A stretch of 64,000 bases of DNA from Aliivibrio sp. S4MY1. Its GTDB lineage: Bacteria; Pseudomonadota; Gammaproteobacteria; Enterobacterales; Vibrionaceae. This document shows, piece by piece, positions 18,112 through 28,046 of this stretch. The stretch lies in contig NZ_JARACP010000006.1 in NCBI RefSeq assembly GCF_028765545.1, positions 124,001 to 188,000 of the forward strand, read 5' to 3'. Position numbers and translations under genes: made by a program. The notes below the pieces were generated by a model. The model saw nothing but the letters and a program-made list of their open reading frames with translations. It was not told the DNA's origin and did not search any database. Each line of letters begins with the position of its first letter. Position 1 is the stretch's first letter.

Positions 18112-18783
18112 ATGTTAAAACTGACAAACTTGAATAAGGGATATTTGGATGGTGGCGAGTTTCATCCAATCCTTCAAGGGGCAGAATTAACAATAGAACA
18201 AGGCGCTCAAATTGCATTAATGGGTGAAAGTGGCTCCGGAAAAAGTACACTTTTAAATCTTATTGCAGGATTAGACAGTGTAGATAGCGGTGAAATTGAT
18301 ATCGCTGGTTTTGCTATGCACTCTCCAAAACAAGGCACTCGTACTTCTTATCGTCGTAATAATATAGGCCTTGTGTTTCAACAGTTTAATCTTCTTCCTA
18401 CATTGACCATTGCTGATAACATTCGTTTTTGCCGTCAATTAAAAGGCTTACGAGATGATGATGCGTTATGGCGTCAAATTATTTCTGCTCTCGATCTTAT
18501 GCCATTATTGGGCCGTTACCCTGAGGAAGTATCAGGAGGGCAGCAACAACGTGCAGCGATAGCTCGTGCCTTATACATGGAACCTAAGTTGTTGTTGGCT
18601 GATGAACCGACAGGCAGTTTAGATGAAAAAAACGCAGAAGCAGTCATGCGTTTATTAACTCGCTTATCTCGAGATCTACATTGTACTTTATTGTTGGTGA
18701 CCCACAGTGAGAAAGTCGCTAATCACATGGATGGATTGGTAAAACTTCAAGGAGGCTTACTGAATGTTATTGCCGGTAGCTAA
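18112..18783 (+). CDS. ABC transporter ATP-binding protein (LolD/MacB type)
   Basis: 223 residues, starting at ATG 18112 behind GAGGGA. All nucleotide-binding motifs are present: Walker A G-E-S-G-S-G-K-S-T, Q-loop V-F-Q-Q-F-N-L-L-P, signature V-S-G-G-Q-Q-Q-R, and Walker B L-L-L-A-D-E-P-T-G-S with the catalytic Glu. The family powers FtsX-type permeases that move lipoproteins or act mechanically on periplasmic substrates, rather than carrying cargo through the membrane. It overlaps the permease gene by 20 bp, so the three genes to 22338 form an operon. Confidence 0.93.
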   Translation: MLKLTNLNKGYLDGGEFHPILQGAELTIEQGAQIALMGESGSGKSTLLNLIAGLDSVDSGEIDIAGFAMHSPKQGTRTSYRRNNIGLVFQQFNLLPTLTIADNIRFCRQLKGLRDDDALWRQIISALDLMPLLGRYPEEVSGGQQQRAAIARALYMEPKLLLADEPTGSLDEKNAEAVMRLLTRLSRDLHCTLLLVTHSEKVANHMDGLVKLQGGLLNVIAGS

Positions 18784-21217
18784 AGCGCTTCTTGGACACT
18801 ACCGTCGACACCCATTACAAATTTTTTTAGTATGGCTGGGCTTAACTCTAGGTGTCTCGCTTTTGGTTGGTGTGTTAGCAATTAATCACCATGCTAAAAT
18901 CAGTTATAACGAAGGGGAGAAATTATTTTCAAACCCTTTCCCCAATCGTATTCGTGCCATTCAAGACAATACAGTTATTCCTCAGGCGTTTTATATTAAC
19001 TTACGTCGAGCAGGTTATACCCAGTGTATGCCTGTGCAAACACAGCATTTAGAAACTAAAGACGATATTAATATTTCGGTTGTTGGAATTGACCCAATAG
19101 CACTGATGCAGATATCTGGGAGTAATCTCGCCAAAACCGATGATATGCTTTCATTAATGCGTCCTCCATTCCCTGTGTTGATTAGTCAGCCTTTAGCGTC
19201 CTATTTTAGTTTGGGTGATGGCGACTACATCGAATTGCAAAATCAATCTAATATTGGCCCTGTTATTATTGATAAAGCGCAGCGCTTGTCGGGATCTCGA
19301 ATTTTTTCTGATATTGCTTTGACTAAAATGCTAGGTCATAAAACAGGTTTTGATATTTTGCTTTGTGGCGAGATGTCAGATAAGAAAAAAGAACGTTTAG
19401 AAAGAATGCTGCCAAGAGGATTGCAGCTTGAAACACATAAAGAGTCTGGATTAACCGCGTTAACTAATGCATTTCATACCAACTTATTGGCAATGGGTAT
19501 GCTCTCTTTTGTGGTTGGACTATTTATTTTTTATCAAGCGATGTCGCTTTCTTTTATTCAGCGTCAACCATTAGTTGGAACATTACGACAAATTGGGGTA
19601 TCAACCAAAGAGTTAATTATTGCCATGAGTCTTGAAGTTTTCTTATGGGTTATTATTGGTTGGGTAAGTGGTAATTTCTTTGGCTTGGTATTGGCAAATG
19701 AATTGATGCCTACCGTTTCTAATAGTTTGTACTCTTTGTATAACGCAGATGTAGACCTACTTATTACTTGGAGTTGGAACTGGAGTTATCAGAGCTTATG
19801 GATGGCCATTCTTGGCTGTGTATTAGCGTGTGGTTGGCCACTGTATCGATTATTAAGTATTGAGCCAATTCGACTGACTGCTCGCTTATCATTGGCGAGA
19901 TTTGCAGGTAAAGAGTTTGAGGTTCAAGCCATTATTGCGGGTGTATTTTGTGTTGCGGCTTATTTGATCAAGCTATTGCCTCACAGCCATGAAAATGGAT
20001 TTATGTTGATCGGATTTTTAATGATCAGCGTTGGCTTATTAACACCATATATTATTTGGAAGTTTTTTGACTGGTTATCTTATCGACTGCCTTCTGCAAA
20101 AGCGCGTTGGTTCTTTTCTGATTCGGCGGCGAGTTTAAGCTACCGTGGCGTCGCTGCAATGGCCTTTATGTTGGCATTAGCATCAAATATAGGTGTAGAG
20201 ACCATGGTGGGTAGTTTTAGGGCTACAACCAATAATTGGCTTGAGCAACGTCTTGCTGCAGATATTTATATAGAGCCGAGTAAAGTATCTGCCAACCGTA
20301 TTAGTCATTGGTTAGAAAAGCAACCGGAAGTTGAGTCCGTATGGAGGCAATGGAAAATTGATTACCAAACCGAATATGGAAACTTGGAAATCTTAAGTTC
20401 TGGACCTACTCTTGGTGAGAAAAACGCACTAACAATGAAGGTTGCTATCCCTGAGTTTTGGTATTCTCTTCACCACAGTCGCAGTTTGCTTATCAGTGAA
20501 TCGATGGCATTAAAATGGGATATGAAGCCGGGGGATTACTTAGATCTTCCAGCTCCTATGGGAGATAACTGGCAAATATCTGGGGTTTATTATGATTATG
20601 GTAACCCGTATAACCAATTATTACTTTCTCACAGTGCTTGGTTAAAAGTATTTGGTGGGCAAGGTAAGACAGGGATTGGTGTTGTGTTAAACGACACTGA
20701 GAAACGAACAGAATTGATTGGTCGAGTGTTAAAACAATTCAGATTACCCGTTGAGCAAGTTAATGATAATAATAATATCCAAGTGAAGGCGATGAAGGTC
20801 TTTGATCGTACTTTTATTGTGACAGGAACACTTGGCAATTTAACGTTAATTATTGCTGTTTTTGGTCTGTTTTTTGCGACCTTAGTCGGTGAGGTTTCAC
20901 GTCAGCGGCAGACGGCATTATTACGCTGCTTAGGCCTATCGGGGAAAGAGCTGGTTTTATTAGGAGGTTTGCAACTTCTTACTATTGGGTTGTTTACTAT
21001 TTTAATAGCGCTCCCTCTTGGTATTATTCTTTCTCAATTGCTTATTGATATCGTGATGAAATATGCGTTTGGTTGGACAATGCAAATCAATTATTTTCCA
21101 ATGGAATATCTAATGACATTTTCATGGACATTATTGGCATTAACGGTTGCAGGAGCTGCAACGGTTTGGAGAGTAACAAGACGGCAGGCTATTATCTCAT
21201 TAAGGGAATCGTTGTGA
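18764..21217 (+). CDS. FtsX-like ABC permease, fused double type
   Basis: An 817-residue inner-membrane protein. The layout is one N-terminal helix, a periplasmic domain, three helices, a middle hydrophobic block with two to four helices, a second periplasmic domain and three C-terminal helices. Two FtsX domains are thus fused in one chain, as in the YbbP-type permeases and the permeases paired with AttH-like proteins. The start overlaps the ATPase gene and its stop overlaps the next start (TGATG). With the ATPase it probably works as a mechanotransmission or lipid/lipoprotein-handling complex; the cargo is unknown. Confidence 0.88.
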   Translation: MLLPVAKALLGHYRRHPLQIFLVWLGLTLGVSLLVGVLAINHHAKISYNEGEKLFSNPFPNRIRAIQDNTVIPQAFYINLRRAGYTQCMPVQTQHLETKDDINISVVGIDPIALMQISGSNLAKTDDMLSLMRPPFPVLISQPLASYFSLGDGDYIELQNQSNIGPVIIDKAQRLSGSRIFSDIALTKMLGHKTGFDILLCGEMSDKKKERLERMLPRGLQLETHKESGLTALTNAFHTNLLAMGMLSFVVGLFIFYQAMSLSFIQRQPLVGTLRQIGVSTKELIIAMSLEVFLWVIIGWVSGNFFGLVLANELMPTVSNSLYSLYNADVDLLITWSWNWSYQSLWMAILGCVLACGWPLYRLLSIEPIRLTARLSLARFAGKEFEVQAIIAGVFCVAAYLIKLLPHSHENGFMLIGFLMISVGLLTPYIIWKFFDWLSYRLPSAKARWFFSDSAASLSYRGVAAMAFMLALASNIGVETMVGSFRATTNNWLEQRLAADIYIEPSKVSANRISHWLEKQPEVESVWRQWKIDYQTEYGNLEILSSGPTLGEKNALTMKVAIPEFWYSLHHSRSLLISESMALKWDMKPGDYLDLPAPMGDNWQISGVYYDYGNPYNQLLLSHSAWLKVFGGQGKTGIGVVLNDTEKRTELIGRVLKQFRLPVEQVNDNNNIQVKAMKVFDRTFIVTGTLGNLTLIIAVFGLFFATLVGEVSRQRQTALLRCLGLSGKELVLLGGLQLLTIGLFTILIALPLGIILSQLLIDIVMKYAFGWTMQINYFPMEYLMTFSWTLLALTVAGAATVWRVTRRQAIISLRESL

Positions 21218-22338
21218 TGAAACAGAAGGATGTTAAGAAAGTCAGCCTCACAATATCGCTCTTAATTTGTGTGTGTATTTTGGCGTTTTCTCTTGCTTAT
21301 TATATCAATTGGAAAGATGTTGATACTGAAGGTGATAACGAGATAAATTCGCTACTTTCTCCATCTAATCACGCGTTTTTTGATCCAGTACTACCTGGTT
21401 CTCCTTTATTTTTTCCTAAAGACTTTGGTGAGCATACTTCATTTCAACATGAAAAATGGGTGATGACAGTAAATGCGGTTGATCAAGAAGGCAATAGTCT
21501 AGGTATTCAATGGACGATGTTCCGTGTATCCAATGATGATCGAGAAACCAAAGGTTGGTTAGATCCTCGTCTATATGTAGCAAAGGTAATTATAACCACT
21601 AAAAATGGTAAATGGGTCGATGAACGCTTAGCGAGAGGGGGAATTGGTCAGGCGGGTCTTTCACAAAGCCCATATCGAATATGGATTGATAATTGGCATT
21701 GGCGCAGTTTAGGACAAGGTCCATTCCCAGGACTCTTATCGGCTGAATCTGGTGACTTTTCATTAAAACTTTCTGTTAATGCTAATGATAAACCAATCCC
21801 ATTAGGCAATGATGGATACTCAAAGAAACACGACTTAATTCCAGTTGCATCACATGAATACATATTTCCCTTTGTAAACGTACGTGGAAACATTACTTTA
21901 GATAACAAGGCTTATACCATTTCTGGTAAGGCTATTTTAGAGCATGAATGGGCAAGTGGTTTTCTAGATGAGGATCAGCAAGGTTGGGATTGGTTTATTA
22001 TAAACCTCACTCAAGAGAGCAAACTGCTTGTAGCGCAATATCGTCATAAAGAACAAGCACCTTATCTCTATGGTGCATTACTTTACAAAAATGGTGATTA
22101 TGTTTTGTTGAGTGGTAATGACGTTACTTTGCAAACATTACCAGCACGTAAGCTTAAGAACGGTCGTAAATTACCCCTTCAGTGGGTCATTAATATTCCT
22201 GAATACGGGCTTAATTTAACAACCCAAGTGATGAGGAATGAGCAATGGCTTGATACGCTTATTCCATACTGGCAAGGCCCAATAACAACAACTGGTTCAC
22301 ATCAAGTTACAGGATTTATGCAATTAACAGGATACTAA
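21217..22338 (+). CDS. AttH/CrtC-type lipocalin-like exported protein
   Basis: The start ATG 21217 overlaps the permease stop (TGATG), and the frame is open further upstream inside the permease gene. The product is 373 residues. A non-cleaved or signal helix is near residues 10-28 (LTISLLICVCILAFSLAYYI), followed by a periplasmic domain. Segments such as H-E-W-A-S-G-F-L and G-W-D-W-F are the typical AttH / hydroxyneurosporene synthase (CrtC) lipocalin-like repeats. In Agrobacterium, attH sits with the attEFG ABC genes, and this trio has the same design. A role in handling a lipid-like or envelope ligand is inferred from the fold; carotenoid chemistry is unlikely here. Confidence 0.82.
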   Translation: MKQKDVKKVSLTISLLICVCILAFSLAYYINWKDVDTEGDNEINSLLSPSNHAFFDPVLPGSPLFFPKDFGEHTSFQHEKWVMTVNAVDQEGNSLGIQWTMFRVSNDDRETKGWLDPRLYVAKVIITTKNGKWVDERLARGGIGQAGLSQSPYRIWIDNWHWRSLGQGPFPGLLSAESGDFSLKLSVNANDKPIPLGNDGYSKKHDLIPVASHEYIFPFVNVRGNITLDNKAYTISGKAILEHEWASGFLDEDQQGWDWFIINLTQESKLLVAQYRHKEQAPYLYGALLYKNGDYVLLSGNDVTLQTLPARKLKNGRKLPLQWVINIPEYGLNLTTQVMRNEQWLDTLIPYWQGPITTTGSHQVTGFMQLTGY

Positions 22339-22504
22339 TTGTAAAAAAAGATATTCGTTGCGAATAAAACATAGTATAACAGCTAACATATCGGTTTTTC
22401 CGATGTTTTATCTCTGAAGAAGCGATTATTCTTGATCTAGAACAACGGGTAGACTTTTCTCTTCGTTTTTCAAAAACTAATTTTTATAAGTTAAAGGACA
22501 TCTT

Positions 22505-23656
22505 ATGAGTGATGTTATTAAGAATTTTTTCAAACTAGAATCTGCCGGCGGGATTCTATTAGTCATTGCTGCAGCGATTGCGATGATGGTTGCTAACTCT
22601 TCTTTGGCGCCAATGTACGATACGTTTTTACATTCTTACGTTGGTGGTATGTCGGTTTCACATTGGATTAATGATGGCTTAATGGCTGTTTTCTTTCTTT
22701 TGATTGGCTTAGAAGTAAAGCGTGAGTTACTTGAAGGTGCGTTAAAGTCAAAAGAAACTGCGATATTCCCAGCGATTGCCGCTGTCGGTGGCATGCTTGC
22801 GCCTGCGCTTGTTTATGTTGCTTTTAATATCGGTGATCCTGAAGCTTTATCTGGTTGGGCTATTCCTGCTGCAACGGATATTGCTTTTGCTTTAGGTATT
22901 ATGGCACTGCTTGGTAACCGTGTTCCTGTGAGCTTAAAAGTATTCTTACTTGCTCTTGCGATCATCGATGACCTTGGTGTTGTTGTTATTATTGCTTTCT
23001 TCTACACGAGTGATCTTTCAGTACTTGCATTGGTTATCGGTTTTGTTATGACAGGGGTCCTGTTCTTACTTAATGCGAAACACGTGTCTAAGATTCGTTG
23101 GTACTTATTGGTTGGTTTTATCCTATGGGTAAGCGTACTTCAATCAGGTGTTCATGCGACGTTAGCGGGTGTGGTACTTGGTTTTGCTATCCCACTGAAG
23201 GGTAACAAAGGTGAGCGATCTCCACTGAAACACATGGAACATGCTCTTCATCCTTATGTGGCGTTCTTGATTTTGCCAATATTTGCTTTTGCCAATGCTG
23301 GTATTTCATTAGAAGGAGTGTCACTCGACAGCTTAAGCACAACGTTACCATTGGGTGTTGCATTCGGTCTGCTTATTGGTAAGCCGCTTGGTATCTTTAG
23401 CTTCAGTTATATTGCGGTTAAATCAGGTGTAGCGAAACTACCAACGGGTGTGAATATGATACATATCTTCGCAGTATCGGTGTTATGTGGTATTGGTTTT
23501 ACAATGTCAATCTTCATCTCATCACTTGCATTTGGTAACGCATACCCTGAATTTGATAAGTTAGCGCGTCTAGGTATCTTAATGGGCTCTACTTTAGCAG
23601 CAGTGATTGGTTATATTTTGTTAAGTATTTCACTGCCTAAAAAAGCCAAAGCATAG
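22505..23656 (+). CDS. nhaA: Na+/H+ antiporter NhaA
   Basis: A 383-residue inner-membrane protein with 12 hydrophobic segments, the normal NhaA length. It contains the ion-binding pair in A-I-I-D-D-L-G-V-V (the two Asp of helix V, D163/D164 in E. coli) and the helix IV motif A-T-D-I-A-F-A-L-G. It exchanges two protons for one sodium at alkaline pH, important for a marine bacterium. A good ribosome site (AAAGGACATCTT) precedes ATG 22505. A strong terminator follows at 23681. Confidence 0.96.
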   Translation: MSDVIKNFFKLESAGGILLVIAAAIAMMVANSSLAPMYDTFLHSYVGGMSVSHWINDGLMAVFFLLIGLEVKRELLEGALKSKETAIFPAIAAVGGMLAPALVYVAFNIGDPEALSGWAIPAATDIAFALGIMALLGNRVPVSLKVFLLALAIIDDLGVVVIIAFFYTSDLSVLALVIGFVMTGVLFLLNAKHVSKIRWYLLVGFILWVSVLQSGVHATLAGVVLGFAIPLKGNKGERSPLKHMEHALHPYVAFLILPIFAFANAGISLEGVSLDSLSTTLPLGVAFGLLIGKPLGIFSFSYIAVKSGVAKLPTGVNMIHIFAVSVLCGIGFTMSIFISSLAFGNAYPEFDKLARLGILMGSTLAAVIGYILLSISLPKKAKA

Positions 23657-23680
23657 AGCAAACTAAGCTTTTAAAATAAA

Positions 23681-23710
23681 AACACCTCGCATTATGCGGG
23701 GTGTTTTTTT
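23681..23710 (+). terminator. Terminator of nhaA
   Basis: Stem AACACCTCGC / GCGGGGTGTT (one T-G pair) with a 4-base loop and eight T residues, 25 bp after the nhaA stop. Confidence 0.9.
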
Positions 23711-23722
23711 ATCTAGAATGTA

Positions 23723-23897
23723 ATACCAATCGTAGTAAATAACTGAACATCCTAGCTAGTTAAAACGCTCGATAACTGCGTTGGGATTTTTGATTGTAGA
23801 ATAACTACTTATCGAAACTATCTATTGAAAAGTGCCGCCTTGTTCTCAAGCCTTTTTCCTTCGCTATTTCTGGTCACTTACTTATTGTGATTGGTAT
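23723..23897. repeat. MITE-like repeat with terminal inverted repeats
   Basis: A 175-bp non-coding unit bounded by ATACCAATC (23723-23731) and its complement GATTGGTAT (23889-23897). The interior contains CGCTCGATAACTGCGTTGGG, a type of sequence I associate with dispersed repeats of Vibrionaceae. It encodes no protein and has no transposase. It lies in the 750-bp gap between nhaA and fabV. The rest of that gap (23900-24400) is AT-rich and holds only the presumed fabV promoter; a 62-codon open frame at 24030 looks like chance. Confidence 0.55.
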
Positions 23898-24405
23898 AAA
23901 CAAAAAAAAGCCCAAACAAAAAAATGAATGGGCAAAAAGGAATATAAGGAATTATGAAAAAACTATAGTTGATAAGATAAAATTTGGCGGCCTGCTAAAT
24001 TTCGGTTGTTTATTATCAACGGGTACTAATTGAGACTTACGATAATTTATTTAGTTCAAAAAAAATTCGTTTTTTTCATTTATTTTTTGAATAGCGAGAT
24101 TTTAATCTTTCTAATAAAGAAAAACCCACTATCGATAAGCGCCAAAATGGCAGATAGTGGGTTACTTGAATTAATCAAGAAAAAGCAGTGGAATTATGAA
24201 CATAAATTCAGACTCTAGCTTGCTGAGAAAGTTCAAAATAAAATTCAAATAGAGAAAAAAAGTGAAGATACTTCCATTTTTTTTCTCTAAAACTGGCGAC
24301 ACACCTCCAACCACTCACTATTTTGACAAAAATTTTCATAAATCGGATGCGAACTGGAGAAGAACCTTTTATCCTAGAAGGTAATTATTAAAAGGAAAGT
24401 TGAAC

Positions 24406-25608
24406 ATGATCATCAAACCTAGAATTCGTGGATTCATTTGTACAACCACTCACCCAATTGGTTGTGAGCAAAACGTGAAAGAACAAATTGCCCTGACTAA
24501 AGCGCAAGGCCCAATTGCTAACGCACCTAAACGTGTTTTAGTTGTTGGCTCTTCAAGTGGCTATGGTCTTTCTTCTCGTATTACAGCTGCTTTTGGTGGT
24601 GGTGCATCAACAATTGGTGTTTTCTTTGAGAAAGCAGGCACTGAGAAGAAACCAGGCACTGCAGGTTGGTACAACTCAGCGGCATTTGATAAGTTTGCTA
24701 AAGAAGAAGGCCTATACTCTAAGAGTTTAAATGGCGATGCGTTCTCTAACGAAGCAAAACAGAAAACAATCGACTTAATTAAAGAAGATTTGGGCCAGAT
24801 TGATATGGTGGTTTATTCTCTGGCTTCTCCAGTGCGTAAAATGCCAGAAACAGGTGAAGTTATTCGTTCTTCACTAAAACCTATTGGTGAGACGTACACA
24901 GCGACGGCTGTTGACACTAATAAAGATGCGATCATTGAAGCATCAGTTGAGCCTGCTACAGAGCAAGAAATCCAAGACACAGTTACCGTAATGGGTGGCG
25001 AGGATTGGGAACTGTGGATGAGCGCATTATCTGAAGCAGGTGTTTTAGCTGATGGTTGTAAAACAGTTGCATACAGCTACATCGGTACTGAGTTAACGTG
25101 GCCTATCTACTGGGACGGCGCGCTAGGTAAAGCGAAGATGGATTTAGATCGTGCAGCGGCAGCGCTAAACGAGAAACTTTCAGCGACAGGTGGCACGGCA
25201 AACGTTGCTGTTCTTAAGTCAGTAGTGACTCAAGCAAGTTCTGCGATCCCTGTAATGCCTCTTTATATCGCAATGGTATTTAAGAAGATGCGTGAAGAAG
25301 GCGTACATGAAGGTTGCCAAGAGCAAATTTTACGTATGTTTAGCCAACGTTTATACAAAGAAGATGGTTCTGTTCCAGAAGTGGATGATCAAAACCGTCT
25401 ACGTTTGGATGACTGGGAGCTTCGTGAAGACATTCAAAAACACTGTCGCGAGCTATGGCCTCAAGTAACGACTGAGAACCTAAAAGACTTAACAGACTAC
25501 GTTGAGTATAAAGAAGAGTTCTTAAAACTGTTCGGCTTTGGTGTTGAAGGTGTTGATTACGACGCTGACGTAAACCCAATGGTTGAGTTTGATGTTGCTG
25601 ATATCTAA
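24406..25608 (+). CDS. fabV: Enoyl-[acyl-carrier-protein] reductase FabV
   Basis: 400 residues, the known FabV length, starting at ATG 24406 behind AAAGGAAAG. It is a long SDR: nucleotide motif V-G-S-S-S-G-Y-G-L near residue 47, and catalytic Tyr235 and Lys244 in the Y-x8-K spacing that defines FabV. It performs the last step of each fatty-acid elongation cycle, reducing trans-2-enoyl-ACP with NADH. FabV is naturally insensitive to triclosan compared with FabI. It was first described in Vibrio cholerae. It is monocistronic with a strong terminator. Confidence 0.97.
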   Translation: MIIKPRIRGFICTTTHPIGCEQNVKEQIALTKAQGPIANAPKRVLVVGSSSGYGLSSRITAAFGGGASTIGVFFEKAGTEKKPGTAGWYNSAAFDKFAKEEGLYSKSLNGDAFSNEAKQKTIDLIKEDLGQIDMVVYSLASPVRKMPETGEVIRSSLKPIGETYTATAVDTNKDAIIEASVEPATEQEIQDTVTVMGGEDWELWMSALSEAGVLADGCKTVAYSYIGTELTWPIYWDGALGKAKMDLDRAAAALNEKLSATGGTANVAVLKSVVTQASSAIPVMPLYIAMVFKKMREEGVHEGCQEQILRMFSQRLYKEDGSVPEVDDQNRLRLDDWELREDIQKHCRELWPQVTTENLKDLTDYVEYKEEFLKLFGFGVEGVDYDADVNPMVEFDVADI

Positions 25609-25640
25609 TTTCTAAATAATTAGTAAATAGTAGACAAAAT

Positions 25641-25676
25641 AAAACCCAGAATGAGCGTTCATTCTGGGTTTTTTTA
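25641..25676 (+). terminator. Terminator of fabV
   Basis: Stem AACCCAGAATGA / TCATTCTGGGTT with a short loop and seven T residues, about 35 bp after the fabV stop. Confidence 0.92.
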
Positions 25677-25719
25677 TTGCTTAATGGTATTTATTTAGAG
25701 TTATTCTTACATATTAGCA

Positions 25720-27402
25720 TTATGCTAGCAGTATCATGATGGTACCTGCTACGGTCATCAGAATATTCGCAATGGCATAAGTACCCGCATAGCCTAGTGC
25801 TGGGATGGTACTGCGAGCGTGTTCGTTAACAACATCCATTGCTGGTCCACACGTACGCGCCCCTATGATGGCACCAATTAATAATGCGCGGTTCATGTTC
25901 AGGATATAAGCCCCAACAAGATACGCAAGAATTACGGGAATAACACTAACTATTAATGCCGCGGCTAATACTTTAAGACCATCTTCTGAGAAGTATTCAA
26001 TAATATTGCCACCGGCACTAAGTCCAATACCCACCATGAAAACAAGCAAACCAAGGTTTTTGGTCATGTTTAGTGCCCCTTGAGGTACATAACCAAAGGT
26101 AGGGTGGTTTGCTCGTAAGAAGCCTAAAGTGATCCCTGAGATCAATAAGCCAACCGCATTACCTAAACCAAAAGTCACTTGACCAAAGCTCATTGTGATC
26201 ATACCAAACATGATCCCAAGTATAAAAAAGCTACAGAACGCTAGCAGATCTGATACCTGACTATGGATGGAGATAAAGCCAATTTTGTCTGCGATATGGT
26301 GAACTTTACTTTTCTCACCACTTACCTGAAGGATGTCTCCTTTTGCGAGTACGATATCATGCTCAATTGGCATTTCAATTTGCGCTCGAACAACTCGGTT
26401 TAGGAAGCAACCGTATTCAGATAAATTTAATTCAGATAGGCGCTTGCCAGCAATATTGTCATTTTTTACCACGATCTCTTCTTCAGCAATACGCAAATCT
26501 AATAGGTTGCGATCAAATACTTCTTTGCCGTTTCTGAAACTAGGATCAAGACGAGCATGACTGTCTGGATAACCAACAAGAGCGATTTCGTCACTTTGTT
26601 GCAAGATATAATCGCCATCTGGGTTCGCAAGAATACCATTACGACGAATACGTTCAATGTGACAACCAGTCTGGCGATGGATGCCTAGCTCACGTAAGTT
26701 TTTACCATCTGTCCAGTCGATGAGTTCTTGGCCAACACGGTAAGCTCGAATAATAGGGAGATAAACTTTTCGTTGGCCAGCGCTGCCTATTCCTCGTTCT
26801 TGAGCAATTTGCATTGCGCTGTCTTGCAGGTTTTGTTTTTGCAATTGAGGCAGTAAACGAGCCAATAAAATTAAGCTAGTTAAGCCAATTAAATAAGAAA
26901 AGGCATAACCAACACTTAGGTTATCAATTACTTTACTGAACTCTACGCCTTCAGGAAGCGAGGCTAAACCAGAATTCAAAGCATCTTTAGCACCCACTAA
27001 TACTGGGGTTGCTGTAAGCGCTCCTGCCATCATACCTGTTGAAAGACCGTAATCCAGTTCGAAGTAATGACCGGTTAAAAAACTGAGCCCGACAGCAGAG
27101 GTTAATACAACCAATACTAATAATAGGTAGTGTTTACCATCACGCAGGAAGATACCAAAGAAGTTTGGTCCTGCTTCAATACCTACGCAAAAAATAAATA
27201 GCATGAACCCGATATTGAGAGAGTCTGCACTAAAAGTATAGCCAAGACTTCCCATAAAGAGGGCGGTGATAAGAACACCAATAGAACTGCCTAATTGAAA
27301 GCTACCGATTTTAACTTTAGCGATAAATAAGCCGAGTGCGAGAACAACGAATAAAAGTAAGATATCGTTTTGCGATAACAAGGTCGCAACATCAATGTTC
27401 AC
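25720..27402 (-). CDS. ybjL: Putative transporter YbjL (AspT/AAE family)
   Basis: A 560-residue inner-membrane protein of the usual YbjL length. Two blocks of five to six membrane helices enclose two RCK_C (TrkA C-terminal) domains at about residues 205-375. Each half carries a G-x-x-x-G-rich repeat typical of aspartate:alanine exchangers. It sits next to grxA, as in E. coli. YbjL has been linked to dicarboxylate or glutamate export in the literature, but the substrate is not certain. The RCK domains suggest gating by a nucleotide or ion. Confidence 0.9.
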   Translation of the reverse strand: MNIDVATLLSQNDILLLFVVLALGLFIAKVKIGSFQLGSSIGVLITALFMGSLGYTFSADSLNIGFMLFIFCVGIEAGPNFFGIFLRDGKHYLLLVLVVLTSAVGLSFLTGHYFELDYGLSTGMMAGALTATPVLVGAKDALNSGLASLPEGVEFSKVIDNLSVGYAFSYLIGLTSLILLARLLPQLQKQNLQDSAMQIAQERGIGSAGQRKVYLPIIRAYRVGQELIDWTDGKNLRELGIHRQTGCHIERIRRNGILANPDGDYILQQSDEIALVGYPDSHARLDPSFRNGKEVFDRNLLDLRIAEEEIVVKNDNIAGKRLSELNLSEYGCFLNRVVRAQIEMPIEHDIVLAKGDILQVSGEKSKVHHIADKIGFISIHSQVSDLLAFCSFFILGIMFGMITMSFGQVTFGLGNAVGLLISGITLGFLRANHPTFGYVPQGALNMTKNLGLLVFMVGIGLSAGGNIIEYFSEDGLKVLAAALIVSVIPVILAYLVGAYILNMNRALLIGAIIGARTCGPAMDVVNEHARSTIPALGYAGTYAIANILMTVAGTIMILLA

Positions 27403-27495
27403 TGTATTTTGCCTGAAATATTGAAGAAGAAAGTGTGATGCAAGTCTAACTTAAAAATGGCGAATGTATAACCATATTTATAAAGAAAATGAAAA

Positions 27496-27520
27496 AAAAA
27501 TCACCGCTAAAGAGCGGTGA
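27496..27520 (-). terminator. Terminator of grxA
   Basis: Perfect stem TCACCGCT / AGCGGTGA (27501-27520). On the minus strand it is followed by eight or more T. It lies 28 bp after the grxA stop, ahead of ybjL. Confidence 0.88.
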
Positions 27521-27548
27521 TTCAAAGTTCATTAGTCTAGGTTATTTA

Positions 27549-27812
27549 TTAATCAAATAGACCTAGTTTTTCTTTTGCATATGCTTCAAATTCAGTACAG
27601 CCACCAATGTGCTCTTGGTCGATAAAAATTTGTGGAACCGTATCTACTGGTTTGCCTACTGTCTTTTCTAAATCTGCTTTAGAAATACCTTCAGCGTGAA
27701 TATCAACATAGCGATAGTTAAAATCGTCACGTTTTTCTTTTAGTGTATCAGCATGCTCTTTTGCACGAACACAGAATGGACAACCAGGACGACCAAAAAT
27801 AACAACAAACAT
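27549..27812 (-). CDS. grxA: Glutaredoxin 1 (GrxA)
   Basis: 87 residues, matching GrxA. The redox motif C-P-F-C is at residues 12-15 (with the common G-R-P-G before it), and T-V-P-Q-I-F is the cis-proline loop that binds glutathione. It reduces ribonucleotide reductase and protein disulfides using glutathione. It keeps the E. coli neighbourhood with ybjL. Grx proteins are usually induced through OxyR; no site was identified with confidence. Confidence 0.95.
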   Translation of the reverse strand: MFVVIFGRPGCPFCVRAKEHADTLKEKRDDFNYRYVDIHAEGISKADLEKTVGKPVDTVPQIFIDQEHIGGCTEFEAYAKEKLGLFD

Positions 27813-27989
27813 AGTATTAACTCCAAAAAAATTAGTAACGTATGCGTAATACTCGCAATCAATAAGTACACTATGCCTGTTGATTTAAACAAAGTAAAGA
27901 CGGTTTTACCTCTTTGATTGATAGGGGTTATCTATTGATCTTGATGTTTTTGTATACGGAAAGGCGATTAAAATTAATTAGATTTATAA

Positions 27990-28018
27990 AAAAAGAACCG
28001 ACAATAGAGTCAGTTCTT
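27990..28018 (-). terminator. Terminator of hexR
   Basis: Stem AAGAACCGAC / GTCAGTTCTT (one wobble pair) followed by seven T on the minus strand, about 30 bp after the hexR stop. Confidence 0.82.
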
Positions 28019-28046
28019 ACAATAAAACTAGAGGTTGAAAATAAGA

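Noticed and set aside
21217-22338. Carotenoid hydratase (CrtC) function for the AttH-like protein
   Set aside because: The fold is shared, but no carotenoid genes are present and the ABC partners fit attH.
24030-24218. 62-codon open frame upstream of fabV
   Set aside because: Low-complexity Lys/Phe/Ile composition from AT-rich non-coding DNA and no ribosome site.
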